This document shows positions 46,579 through 60,665 of a stretch of 64,000 nt of DNA, one piece after another; position 1 is the first letter of the stretch; each line of letters opens with the position of its first letter. The position numbers and the translations under genes were made by a program. The DNA is taken from NCBI GenBank assembly GCA_948470475.1, contig OX419336.1, positions 43,363,868 to 43,427,867 on the forward strand, given 5' to 3'. Source of the stretch: Galaxea fascicularis (lineage: Eukaryota; Cnidaria; Anthozoa; Scleractinia; Euphylliidae). The notes under the pieces were generated by a model. The model ran no database searches, had not been told where the DNA came from, and saw only the letters and a list, made by a program, of their open reading frames with translations.

Positions 46579-48720
46579 TAACCTTCGTCAAGCATCTGAT
46601 TTATGATTTTCATAGTTGGCGGGTTACTGATCAGTGATTCGCATTTAACGACTGGGTGATTTTTTTGAAAAGATATGGTAATATTTTGACAGCCATTGTT
46701 ATGAAGTCGTCTGCTTCGAACAATGGCCATATACATTGGGTCATTTTTGGATTGTATAGAGGCAAAGTGGACCCGCTTTTGTCGATACGAGTTTTGACTA
46801 AATGCTTTGCGTCTCCATATTTTTCACCGCGGGGAGAACCAAAGCTCGCCACAAATCAGGGACCGCGGAGCCGGGGGGGCTGGGGGGGGCTTCAGGCCCC
46901 CAATAATTTTGGGATTTTCCTCGTGTTTGATGTTTTGTTATTTTAGTTCAAATTTGGTGTTTATTAGGATAAATAATAAAAGAATTCACTGTGTCTGCTA
47001 TATTAGGATGTATTTTTAGCCATTCTAGAAGCATTTATTTTAAAAATTATCCGGAAGAGCATGCCCCCGGACTCCCCTAGGACACTTACGCTTGCGGCGC
47101 GCGCTAAAAATGCCTTCGGCATTTTATTTAGCCCCCCCCCCCCCAATCGCGAAAATGCTGCGCAGTCCCTGCAGATGACACAGAGAAGTGTCCAAGAATA
47201 GCTTCATATGCCGTTACTACAGCCGCTCAGTTGGCTGCCACTCAAACACGAGAAAAATCAGCCACGAGAAAAATTGTAGGACAAGGAGCTAATCAACCAC
47301 TAATGAGCAGAATGAGCAAGCTGGGAGTTCATAAATTCATGATAATCTTTCCCCATTGCATCTAAAGCAAATCATTAACAACACCTCAACCGTTCACACA
47401 CATGCATAATCTTAGAAACTCTGAATCAAATTACTACATCCCTAGACCAAGAACTGAATATGCAAAAGGTAGCCTTCATTACAGGAGATCTGTTCAATGG
47501 AACAGGATCCCCTTAGAGAAGGATCCATGATTTTCCTGGAGGGGAGATATGAAAAATTTTCCCCTGCAACCTTTTTTTTATGCACCTCTGCAAACATTTT
47601 TTTCTCACAACACCTTCCAACAAACAATTTTTCCGATATTTTTAACCACTTTTTAACCACGAAAAGGAGGTTCCTTTTTTTGCTGCCGTCAATCATTATT
47701 TAATTTAATATTTTACAGCGGCGACCATCGAATTGAAAAAAAGAGGAATCTACAAAGCGGATCGAAATCCATTACTGATCACTGCACGCGAACGTTACCT
47801 TTTGACACCACTGAACTCATTTTTTTCGTTTCCTGAGAGGCACAGTATGATGATTGGCGGCAGTGAAAAGTGAAACCGTCGCTTGAATTTTAAATGTCCA
47901 GTCCTTGTTTTATTGAAAGCGCAATTTTTTAAACTATTTTTTGAAGAAAATTTCAGAAAAGCTATACTCAATTTATGTTAGACATGTAAGCTCCTAGTCG
48001 GTAATAGCTTGTTGTTGTTTTTTTTTATAAAACACTCAGGGTTTATTTTTGTGCATAGTCAATTTGAAGATCCAATGTGTTACTTTTGTTTATTTCAATT
48101 ATTTATTTCATGCATATTTGGTGTTCCAATGGTTCCAAATGTTGATTTTAATGGAACCCTGTATCCTGTCTACTGAAACAACTTCATACTTTAAGTCTAA
48201 GTTTCAGTTTTTCATTAATACGGTTACAAGTTTCTCTGACCTCTATGCAAACTATTTTCTTATACATATCATGTTTGCAAGCAATTTATTTTGTCTTTTT
48301 AGGTCCTGGAAACAATTTATTTCAATATTTTCCATAACCCCCCTCCAGAAAAATAATGGTCCGCCCTTTAAAGATCAGCCACCAGCCTAGTTTGAACAAC
48401 TTCAAAACTTCTCTCTACGGGAGAGATTACACTGAGTTCATGTAAGTTTCTATTGTATATCTTCTTAACTTAGTTGTAATTAAATTTTAAATTTTAGTTA
48501 AAGTAGTTTAAGTCATGACTTTAAGGAAGAGCATTTTTATGATAAAATTTCGCGAATCAGAATAAAGATGATGATGATGATGATGATAATGATGATGACT
48601 ATTCGCTGTTTCTGCTATATTTTTGCCTTACTTTTCAGCTTTTTAGCTTCACTGTAACTTTGCGGCCGGAATCGTAGGCTCTGATCCCACTTCAATCGAC
48701 AATAACAGAGTAAAAGATAC
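46579..48720. other. Intergenic, repeat scraps
   Basis: A low-complexity G-rich patch near 46870-46905, and a GCATGCCCCCGGACTCCCCT word near 47060 with a C run near 47135. An ATG/GAT trinucleotide microsatellite lies at 48567-48600. No gene recognised. Confidence 0.45.
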
Positions 48721-48721
48721 A

Positions 48722-48879
48722 TGGGCGTAGCCAGGATTAAAAAGGGGGCGCCACACTGTGTCAAAGACAGGGTACTCATCAGATTATCACCTAAATATTG
48801 TAGGTTGTTAGCTTGAAAAAGCCTTATAAAGGGGGGGGGGGGGTCATGGGTACCCCAGGGCCCCCCTAGCTACGCCCTC
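48722..48879. mobile_element. MITE with GGGCGTAGCCAGG ends
   Basis: GGGCGTAGCCAGG on the left is matched by CCTAGCTACGCCC on the right, with G- or C-rich sequence inside. A common short TIR type; no coding capacity. Confidence 0.65.
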
Positions 48880-49322
48880 GAAAAGATAACATGTTTTAGT
48901 TTTAAAATTTCTACTGAAACAAGTTCGTACGAATAAACGAACAAAGCGAAACTAATTATGACTGTTTGAAAATATTTACACGAATGCAACTCCTCCCAGT
49001 GGAGAACTGGTCAAATATAAAACGCAAAGAAGAAGAGGAGAGTTGAGTTTACTGACAAAGTTTTAAAATCGTTATGAAAAACTTCCGGCGTCGTGCGTGT
49101 GCTAAAACGGAGACCTGGGACTCTTTTTTCTTCTGTTCCTCGTTCTCCTCGCTCGTTCTCAAGGCTTGGTTGCATGTCCATGTCACTCGAGCCAGTTCCT
49201 TCGTTGGTTTCGCCGCCGCAATTTGACGAGAATTTCATCTATCTGTCCTTCAGAGATGTATTTGTTTTGATCCTCCAAATTGCCAACCTTGAAAGTATAG
49301 GACCTAGAAAACAGCTTTAAAA

Positions 49323-49388
49323 ATGAGTTTTTCTCCAGGTGACTTAATCTGGGCAAAGATGCGTGGATATCCACATTGGCCGGCGCGA
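49323..49388 (+). CDS. PSIP1: LEDGF-like exon 1: start of PWWP
   Basis: [20 protein letters not shown] then AR, with PHWP being the PWWP signature and KM-GYPHWP holding cage residues. Donor GTAAGT. The ATG follows an in-frame stop, fixing the start. Confidence 0.92.
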
Positions 49389-52300
49389 GTAAGTGTAGAT
49401 GTTCATGAACTGTATCAGATCAGATTTGTAGATTTGTTATTTCATTCAAGCTTATTACTTTTTCCTACTCAGATTGATCTTCCAGCGGAAGACGAAAAGA
49501 TTCCACCCAAGAAATTTGCTATATTCTTCTTTGGAACACATGAAACGTAAATATAATCTCGCTTGTTTGATTTATTATTGAACTCGAAGTTTTGCAGGTT
49601 GAGCTTGGTTGCCAACAGACTTGCAAATACTGTTGTGCATGTTGTATTTTCAAGATTATGAAGTGATAGTATTTGTTTCAACAAGAAATGTTTAAACTTA
49701 TTCCTATTTTGCCTCTTAATCTTCTGTCGTGTTAAACACAAATTTGTTCTTATCCATCACCTGTACATGTTTTCATAATGGCTTGATCATAATAACACCT
49801 GTTTAAAATAAGCAAATCAGACCTCAAATTTTTCTCGACTCCCCTGCATCTGCTCAGATCTGATGAAGAAGGGAGTATGAAGCCAATAACAGTTTTCGCT
49901 CAAGAAGGTAGACTGCAGACACACATCATTTTTTGCATATGGTCATATGTTTGTACATATGTCTATCTTTTGACATGATCACAAGAGCAAATGACTTCAA
50001 CATCCAAAATTGTGTCCTTCAGATACGTAAATGGAGTAAACAGATTAGACTGCTAAAGTTGTCACTTAATGTGGAACTGACTTTCATTCCAAAGCTTGTA
50101 AATTATCCTGTATTTCTTATTTCATGTCTAGTATATAATGAATTGTTTAGCACTTGTGAAGAGAACTTGTGGTGGGAAGTAATGACTCCTGGGGGTACTC
50201 CTCAGCTCATGTGATAGGGATGATCATAGAGTTTCTTTGGGTTTGAAATTTCCGATTCCAGGAACATTTTTGGGCATTCAAAATGATCTGAAGATTTGTG
50301 GTTATTCCTGGGGGTTGTGCCAGCTTTTCCCAGTTGCATACTTTTGTGAATAAAGTACAATGCTTTCTGGAAATTGTTAAAGCTCAAGGATTCAACATGA
50401 GATTTTTTGTGGGTAAATTTTTGGTCCAGGGATGTTCTGGGGTTTTATTTTTGCCCCCATTTGATCATCCCTGTCACTTGAAGTCCAGAGTGTATCCCTG
50501 TTGTTTTCATGTATCTGTCTGCTCAAAAGATGACTGACAGCTCATGGTTTGAACTTGGCATGGCTACTGTTAGGTTTCTAACACCCTACTTTAATGCTTT
50601 AAATAAGTTCTTTGTATTGTCTTCCTTTCTAGAGCTGTTATGCAAGCAAAAGATTTGTTTCCCTATGAGAAAAACAGAGAGAAATTTTTAAAAAACACCA
50701 ATCGTTCTCGACGGGGATTTAAAGAGGCTTTGGTTGAAATTGTGGAAAATCCTAAGGTTAAGTGGGGAATGCGTGGACAAGAAGTTGATGAAGATGAGGA
50801 TGAAGATGATGATGAAGAAGATGAATCAGGTGATTCAGAAAAAGGAGAGAATTCTGAGGAGGAAGATTCTAGCAAAAAGGGCAAACAAAATAATTCCAAA
50901 CAGGTACAGTTTTTTAGCATGCTGGAAAGCATTAAAAAACTTTGTGAAGCTTATACTCAATCAGGGATTGTTATTTTTTAATCTCTGGCCAAACGTTTGG
51001 TGAAATAAAAATGTTCGTAATGGTTTTGTTTTTTTATGAGAAAGATTGAAACAAGGAGTGCCTGGTTGGTCAGGTTGTAGGGATTTAAATAAAATTTTTG
51101 ATATCACTCCAATAGAGCAAGTGAAGTGACTTCATTGACATACATGTTCAGGGCTTGAAATAACGGCCGGTCAATGGACAATGTCCGGTCAGAATCGAGC
51201 ATTGTCTGAGCAAATCCATGGATGACCGGACATGTTGTCGGGTCATTTGGGCTTTCATGTAACTTGCAAATTGGAGCCTCTATTGCAACTAGTTAAGATG
51301 GATTAAATTTGTCTGGCCAAAAATGCCTATGTCCGAGCAAAATCACGTTTGACCGGACAATGTGTCTGGCGCCTGCCCAACAGTTATTTCAAGCCCTGAT
51401 GTTTCAGTAACAGAAATCCTTTTTAGATGTTTATCCTGGAAAATCCACAGACCAAGTGTAATAGGGTGTGATAGAGTAAGGGTTGAACAACAATAATAAT
51501 TGAAAGCATTTCATGTCTCTTGTAATTAATTTTTCAATACAAAATTACAGGAAAGTTGGTCAACAAACGGAGTTGTCAGCTTAGGCTGATTTTACTGAAA
51601 AATGTGGTGTACATGAAAGTCATTTTTAACTTCATTTGGAATATTGTTTGAATGAGAAATCTTTGAAGCCTCAAAAAACTCAAGTTGTAATTCATCTTAT
51701 ATAAGCTGCATCATGCATGAACTATTAAGGCCTCGGCAAACGAGGACACATTGTTGTGGACACAATGTTACAGACACAAATGTTTCCCCCTTTGCCGCGC
51801 GTGCAACATTTGTTGTGGACACAAATTTTGAGTCCGAACACAAAAAATGTTTCTGATTTTGTTCAGAAACATTTTGTGTCCACAGAAAATGTTTCCCAGT
51901 TTGCAACCTCGTTCCCAGGGCCTTTTCCCTGGCTTGGGGGCGGGTCGGGAAAAGACCCTGGCATCGGCTGGTCACGTGTCCATCTTACACCCTGAAATGC
52001 TGGGTGTAATAAATTAGCGAGTTAGCATAATCAAAAGTGCCAAAGTCACGATGGAGGAGAATTTGGCTGCTTTATTCGACTTGGATCTACTTTTAATCGT
52101 TGTAACTTTCCGCCGTTTGTTTAAAGTTACCTCAAGTGAAATGTTTTGAATATCTACTGAAAGGCAAAGATATTGTTGCCGTTCTTCCGACTGGCTTTGG
52201 CAAATCTCTGCTGTTTCAGCTTCTACCGGATTTCGTGCCTGTCAAGGCGGACAATAATATTACACGACCTCTACGGTTCGTGACATTTATACATTTGCCG

Positions 52301-55300
52301 TTTTCTGTTCGGTCACTCGACCTTTTTTTGCTTCACTCGTGTTTATGAAGGGCAGCTCATGCTGTGTTCTAAGGAGTATTAATTTTAAGTAGAGTTGAGG
52401 CGTTAGACCGTGCTAAAGTAAATCTTTTGAAGCAGGCCGAACAATGGCATGATACAAGACGCAAAACAGTCAACAGACTTGCGAGTATACATTTGAATCC
52501 TGTGGCGCCAGAACGATCAAAGGAGGAATAAACCTATACTTCGGGCTCCAGAAACATAAGCTCGATCAGATAGCTGCAAGAAACATAAAAATGTCTCTAG
52601 ACAAGCGTCTTTCTCAAAGTCAAGCTACACGAGGGCAAATATGATATCCGTGACAAGAAAATACCCCGTACTGAACTTGTAAACAGTTCTAATTACAGTC
52701 GGGCCCGGCGTCACAACATAAATTGCAAGTAAGCAAAATGTTCACGATATACTCACTAAAGCGTCATATTTTTCCCTCAAAGAAACAAATACTTGGAAAC
52801 TTAAAAAGCATATCCTGCAACGGAAATGAGCCTAAACAATGCATTTACACACGGCAAATTACAGAGGTGTCAAACTCAACGAAGCGACATGCAGATAACA
52901 GCGGAAATCACTTAGACCTACGACGACCTCTAAAAACGACGCAAAGTTACAACGATTAAAAGTAGATCCAAGTCGAATAAAGCAGCCAAATTCTCCGCCA
53001 TCGTGACTTTGGCACTTTTGATTATGCTAGCTCGCTAATTTATTACACACAGGATTTCAGGGTGTAAGATGGACACGTGACCAGCCGATGCCAGGGTCTT
53101 TTCCCGACCCGCCCCCAAGCCAGGGAAAAGGCCCTGGGAACGAGGTTGCCCAGTTTGCACAGCATGGAAACACAACATTCATTTTGTGTTGCATGCCCAA
53201 GAAACACCATGAACAACAATGTGTACGCAACAATTTGTCCTTGTTTACCAGGGCCTTTAGAGAACAGACGCATGGTTGATGTGATCACTTAAAACTTGTT
53301 CTCTCTGTTTTCCTAAAATGGCGGAAAGTTTTGAAAATTTAGAGGACTTTATATCAGATTGGCAGTGACACACTTGGCTATCATTTTGTTGTTCTTACCA
53401 CATTTTGTCATCATCTGTGTTCTGTTACTGAACAGACACACACCAACATGGAATCTATTTGTTAAACAGTTGAACAATAGTTTCAGTAACAAAAATTTGT
53501 ACTGTTCCCTTTTCATAGGAGGAAGGAAGCAAAGAGGGAGAAGGAAAGAAAAAACAGTCTGAGAACAGAAAACGAACCAAGTCAGAGTCCCCAGAAAAAG
53601 TAAATTAAAATGTTTCATCTGTTAATATGATAAAAGAAATCTGATTTGATATTTCCACCACTCCCTCTTTAGTCATGTTGAGTTTCTAGTTATACAATTG
53701 TGCCTTTTTGTTCTTTATTGCAGGAAAGTTCTTTTGAAGAAACTCCAGATGAAGAAAGTTCTGAGGATGATAAAGAGGAAGTATGTGCACACTAGTTTTT
53801 CCTACAGAGAGAAGTGACATCTATCTGTTGTAGGCCAAAATAAAATTGGGGTCAAAATGACTTCAATCTAGTTTGATTCTCAGTTTCCTTTGTCTCCTAA
53901 CCTTGATTACTGGTCTTCATGATCCATGAATAATTGAAGGGCTGGGGGCATAAACTGCCTATGTCAAATTCTAGGCAGGTTTTTTACTTTGCTCAAAACT
54001 GGCTGAAATATTATTATGGTCAGAAAACAAAGGAAATTCATCATGACCTACAATGTATCTGTTCACAGTTGTTATTAAGGGTAATGAAAAATGTGAAGGC
54101 AATCTCATTAATGCAGCCATAGGGCAAAATTAGCCTGTTACTTAAAAATGGTGGTTTCTGGACTGATCAACAGAGTTCAGAGATCACCTTAGAGATCATC
54201 AAATTGTTTGTCTATGAACTGTATTAAATTTAAGACAATCCTTTAGTTGTTGCAATGATTGCATCTAATTCATACCCTGTCAAACTGGGAAATAATAAAT
54301 TATACAATTATTATTGTTATAGGAGTATAAACCAGTTCCCAAAAAGAGAACATCCACTGAAGCATCTAAAGAGAAAAGAAAGTCCTCCACAGTTGTTAGT
54401 GACAGCAGCAGTAGCAGCAGCAGTGATGAAGATGAAGCAGAAGAGAGAGTAAGTACTGTGATATTTATTGTTAAAAGTTAATTCCTTTTTGCATTTACTT
54501 GTTTTTTTTTTTCAAATCATGATAATACGTTGCTTGAAAAGATTATACAGTCATGTAAATTATGATGTCAAATTTCCGTAGCAGTGAAATAGAAATTAGA
54601 CATTTTCAAAAAATGACACAATGTTTAACAACATTTTAAATTTTTAATTAACACTTACTTGTTACCAATTTTACATAAAGCCACCAATTTGTAAATATCC
54701 TTCACCTTAAGATGGATACTGAGTATCTAAAACATGTCTTGCAAATTTAAACGTTGTGTCATTTTTCTAAAATTGTGATGTATTATTATCTGGTTGGTGC
54801 TTGTAGCCGTTATAACATATACATGGACTCTGATTGGCTCTGGCATTATTCTCCCATATAGAGTTACAGCTGTATGCAAAAACAAAACAACTTTTAGCTG
54901 TTAAATCCTTTTAATAAGCAACTCATTAACCTTCAACATTTGGTCTTTAAATCTCAAACCTTGGCCTTTCTGTATTGACCAAGCGACTATGAGTTTGAGA
55001 TTTTCCCCTAAAGACTTCACTCTTGGCTAATAAGTAGTTAAAATTAATGATTTATTCATGCACAGTGCATCTTGTGTTCAATAAACCAATATTTACAGCT
55101 GCATATATTTCATTGTCCTGTTTTATTTTAGAGTGAAAAATCTGCAAAGCAAACTAAACAGTTGAGCTCTAAAAAGAAGGTATGTTGTGATGATATACTT
55201 CAGCCAAACTTCATTGTGGTGGGGTTAATAATAAATAATACTTTAATTTTATTTTGTGTATAATTATTCACTCATCAATATTGAATTACTCATCAACAAC

Positions 55301-57585
55301 AACACAGGATGTCAGTCACATGAACATCTAACTCCTACCTGTCTGTCATACCATCTGGACGTACATGTACTAATCTGAGTGTCTTAGGTTTGACTGCTCT
55401 TTGGAGACCTTTGACTTTCTTTGTCCCAGTACGCATGTGTCACTGACTGAATATGCAGTTTTTGATTGTATGCATCCACGGTTACAGCGTTTTTCATAAA
55501 GGGGCACTGTCATGCTATTTTTATCTGCTGTAAGATGCCATAAAATGTCACAGAAATGTTATTTAATGACTTCATCAGGAAAAACCCAAAAAATAATAAA
55601 ACTGATTTCAACTACACTGTGAATACTACACCTTCTGTTATGGATGGCAAGGATTGAAATGGATTGCACTTTGAAAAATTAATTTTTCAAATTCTTGCAC
55701 GTCATCTTGAAGCCATGGCCAAAAATGTACTATAGATGACTTTTTGTGCAAAAAATCCTTTATCTTTCTCCTAGTACATTTCAAGGAATGTTTCGGCATG
55801 AGTAAAGGTCATTACTAACATTTCTGTGACATTTGGGCTGGGAAACAGCAATACCCCCATGACAGTACCCCTTTAATGTTTCTTCAAATGGTGTTCAAGT
55901 TACCAGTTAAATCCCAGAGAAGCTGTCCATATGCCATGTACATGCTGGCAGGCTCAAACCAGTATTCCTCCCAAATCACTTTGGCATGTATTAAAACAAC
56001 TCTTACATGTGGCACCATTTTACAACAGATTTATTCTCCTGAAATGTTTCTGTTCATTAGCTTAGTCTCACAGTTGTTTTACCGTCATGGGACAAGGTTT
56101 CTCATTTGAGTTATTACTGTTTAAGGTTGCAGGTACGCCAAGTGAGTGGAAGAAGCCAAAATTAGAGGCAGAAGATGTTGAGTCCTTGCAAACAAATGAA
56201 GAATCAACAAAAAAGAAAGAGGAAGAGAAAAGCAGGAATAAAGATGAAGCAGAGAGAAAAAAGCAAGAAAAGCTGCAAAAAATAGCAGAAAAGAAGTAAG
56301 AAATGTTTGTTGTTTGGTCGACCCTTTCACCAGAATCAAACCTCAGACTACAACAATCATTATTCTACATATTGAATGTATTTTGAGTCTTATTTGTGAA
56401 CAAGTCAATGAAAGCTGTTGAGTGACGAAGGACTAACGCTCGAAACGTCAGCTTTTAGAATCCCTGTATGGTGGTCAAGTTACATTTATCAACTCTGTTG
56501 ATAATACCAAATTCTTGTGTACCACTACAGCTACAGATACCTTTGGGGCCAGAAAAAGTAGCTACATGTACACCAGCTGTGCTTGGTACATGTATGTCAT
56601 TAAACAGGTTTATGCTTTAAGATAAACTTATGATTTTGGATAACAAACTGGTGTTAAATAGCAAAATGTTAACAGGTACATGTGTTGAGTGAGACACATC
56701 TCAAGCAGCATTGAATTGTTCTTTTGTTTTTGTAACTGTTCACTGTATGTAGGCTTATTTTAAGGTTTTGAGTCTGTGCTGGGTTAGACTAAATTAATTA
56801 CACTGAGCAGTTACATGTATTTACTGCAGTGCTGTCTGTCATATGTATAATATGCTGTTTCAGAGGTGGCAGGGAACTGGGGCGAGTTTCAAATTTGAAG
56901 TACCGGTAATCAATAAATTGACACCATCACATGAAAGATAACATTGAGATTGGTTGTTTGACCAAGTTTGATTCTTTTAGGTTAAACAGAGACCAAGTTA
57001 TGGACCTTGAAACATAGCTCAAAATCCATACAATTATCTCTAATTTTGAGGCTGCATCCCCAAAAACCATATAAACTCTTAAAAATATTAATCAGTTTTC
57101 TGACAACTGTCAAATCCTGTCATTCACCTACTATTTGGAAATAACTGAGGTGAAAATCAATATGTTTGCCAATTTTTAAGAATATCACAGAAATTGTAAA
57201 AAAAAAAAATAAAAAAAAAATAGAGTTTGTATGGTTTGGGGAGACGCTGTCACAAATTAAGAGATGTTTGTATGGATTTTTTGAGCTATGTTTCAAGCTA
57301 CATAACTTGATCTCTGTTCAACCTAAAAGACTCAAACTTGGTCAAATGGCCAATCTTTATGTTATCTTCCATGTGACGGTGTCATTTATTTTTATCAATT
57401 ACTACAAATTTGAAACTCGCCCCAGTTCCCTGGGCAACTCTGAAACGGCCTATGTCTGTCTCAAATGAAGAGTGATCGTCGCAGTTGTGATCGCAATTTT
57501 TACAATTGCGTAAAGAAGCCTGAAAAAAATTCAGGACTTCAACGGGGCTTGAACCCGTGACCTCGCGATTCTGGTGCGATGCTCT

Positions 57586-57620
<35 letters not shown>

Positions 57621-60582
57621 AGGTCAATTCTGGGTTCATATGTTGCCGTGGATGATATGAAAGTGAATGATGCATTGCACCGGAATGGCGAGGTCATGGG
57701 TTCAAGCCCCGTTGAAGTCCTGAATTTTGTTCAGGCCTCTTTACAATCACAACTGCAAGGATCATTCTTCATTTGATTTCATATCCGCAGTTCACATATG
57801 ATTTCTTTCATATGCATCATTCATTTTAATTTTGAACTGCTCTCTTTTCAGGGCAATGTTAAAAGAAAAGAAGAAGAAAGAGAAACTGGAGCAGAGAAAA
57901 GCAGAAAAGCTGGCTGCTGAGAAAGTTAGAATGCAAGAAAAAGAGAAGGAACAAGAAAAAGAAAAAGAGCGGGAAAAACTTGAAAGAGAAAAGTTACGAG
58001 CCAGGCAGGAAAGAGAAAGGGAGAAGGCACGGGAAAAAGCAGCACGGGAAAAGATGAAAGAAAAGGAAAGGAAAGAAAGAGAAAGGAGAAAATGTGAGTA
58101 CTACTTATGAATTAAATATGCTTTTTAAAGTCTAACAAACATTGTTTGAGAAACACTACGTGTAACTTAAGTCCTCTTTGAAATTTAGAAGATAGGACTG
58201 ATTTTTTCGTGGTATTCTTGTAAAAATGTCAAACCTAGCTTTTTTCCTGCAATATCCCAGAACTCTTTCATATTTCTCCCAATTCCTGGCAAAATCTCCA
58301 GATTCCCAGAAGAACTTTGTTTTTCTCCAGAAACAGCTCTTTTTAGAGTTGTTGCATGTGCAAAAAGGGTTAGGCTACCAAAACTTTCTTAAGTACTGTC
58401 ATGAATGACTAAGGTACATTTCTTTGTGAGATCTTGAAATAATAATAATTATTATTGTGGTTAAGTTTCAGTGGCCATTACTTACTGCTTGGTCTTGAGA
58501 ACCTCTATAACAGTTCTACTGTGTAATCAGTTGAGGACAACATCACTAATTTTTAAATTTTCTTCCAAGCAAAAGAAAATTTCATGAAGTCGCATGATCT
58601 TTGTTGGACCATATTATCCTTCTCAAATTGATTGGCAGTTCCCATTTCCTCTCTCTCCCTTTCGCAAAGAATGAGTAGTCCACAGATGACCCAGAATGTT
58701 TCAACAGTATCTGTGAGGTGGGGAGGGGGTGTGGGAAGGGGGGATTGTAGAAAAGAAGTCAAAAGAGAACAAGAGGTAGTGTTACAGGACAGGCATTTGT
58801 AATGCCTAAATTGCTGACTGATGTCCTCAGGTCTGATGACCTGCATTGTAGATTTAAAAATCATTGGATCATTGGATCAGCTAGAGGAAGGGGCAGGTGT
58901 GACCCCATAGCCACGTGTTTACCAGTTGGTAACAATATCATGCTGCTGATAATTGCATACTGATGTTTCATAATTAAAAACGTTTGTGAGTTACTCTGTA
59001 GAATGCCCTTAGATCCCCTTAAGGGAGGGACTGGCTGACTCTTTAACCCCTAACAGTCACCAACATGTAATTTCTCCTTGCGTTGTTACTACTAGATTAC
59101 AGTGCGACGCACCTTACCTTGGCCACCCAACAAACATTATTACAAGTTAGCCAATCAGGTTACGTGAATATGATTGACAGACATGCCTCCATTTGGTTGT
59201 TGCGTGTTGATACTTTCTACGGAGGCGTCTCTCTCAATCAAATTTGCGTACCTTGATCAGTGGCTAATTTGTAAAAATGTTTGTTTGGTGGCCACGGTAA
59301 GGTGCGTCGCACTGTAAGTATGTAATTCTTGAGAAGACACAAAATGATCAGCAGAGATGGAATGCCCTGATTATTGAACAGATTCTCTCAACTTATGCCA
59401 TAAGACACATGTGGAGTTCAATGAAGAGAATGTACATATTGTTCTGAGGCCATGAAGGGTTAAGAACTGTTGCCTACATGGACTTAAAATCCCATCAAAG
59501 ATGTATGGTTATAAATTCTTGTTTTTCCTGCTAGCCACACCACCTACTGTAGAGGAGATACTGGACAAGATGAATTATGAACTGGTTATGTCTCTCACTG
59601 TTGAGGCTCCCGTGAGTAAAAAATAAAACCTTTTAGAATCATTATCAGGTGTATACTACTCACAACAACATTTTTGAAAGCTCACTCTGATTATTTGCTC
59701 TTTGTCTTGGCTTCCATTAGACTCATCTCATTAGTAACAGCACAACAAAAGAAGTACAAATGTTAACTGTCCATTACTGTTGTTGCAATAGTACTGTTTT
59801 GTCAAGTACTGATAATTTAAGTAGTGATCATACTTATGTTCTGTTTACCCTTTAAACCATAAGAGTGATCAGCATCAAATTTCTCCTCTCGTCTCCTTTA
59901 TAAACAGAGTGGTCACGAGAATCAAGGGCTGGATCACAAAAGAGGAATTTGCTTGTTGATTTAGGGTTTAAAAGGCGAAGGCTAGCCTGTGGAGGCGTGA
60001 CAACAAGAACGAGCGCTGAGCAAAGAACAATTTTTACCACGCTTAGCCGGTACTATCACGCCCTGTTTACAAACTGAATGCCTGGATCAGGCTAGTTAAG
60101 ACTTTTCCTTGGCCTGAAAGTGACTTGTGACTCCCAGGGCCAGAGGTTTCACTTACACTGACTGTACATGAAGCTGCTATGTATGACAATGCATCTTCTG
60201 ACATAGAGTGAGACAAAAGATTTCAACAGTATTTCAGCAGTGTTGCTGCAGTATTGCAACAGTATTGTGGTGATATCTCAACCATAGTAGTATCTTTGCA
60301 TTCCTTAGAGTTACGTCTTATCAGGTCGCATTACTCCACATGTAGCAGCTCGCATTTTCCTCTGTTTTGAATTGCTATCATTTCTTTTTTCCTGATCATT
60401 TTCTGTAGGATGTCCCAAGATGTCTAAAAATTATCACTCAGATCTCAGAGATGGAAATCAACCCAGATATCATCAAGAAAAACCCAGATATAGTTCAAAC
60501 AATTAAAAGGGTAGGTACTGCTGTGTTCCTTGTATTTGGTGAGTAACTACTTATGGATTCCCCTCCTGCTGTTGATGGATTC

Positions 60583-60665
<83 letters not shown>

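Larger units (their letters stand above)
51727..53257. mobile_element. MITE split by the MULE-like element
   Basis: Left part 51727-51903 begins AAGGCCTCGGCAAACGAGG. Right part 53158-53257 ends TTGTTTACCAGGGCCTT. Both are rich in TTGTTGTGGACACAAA-like words in both orientations. An uninterrupted copy of the same family is at 62013-62170. Confidence 0.75.
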
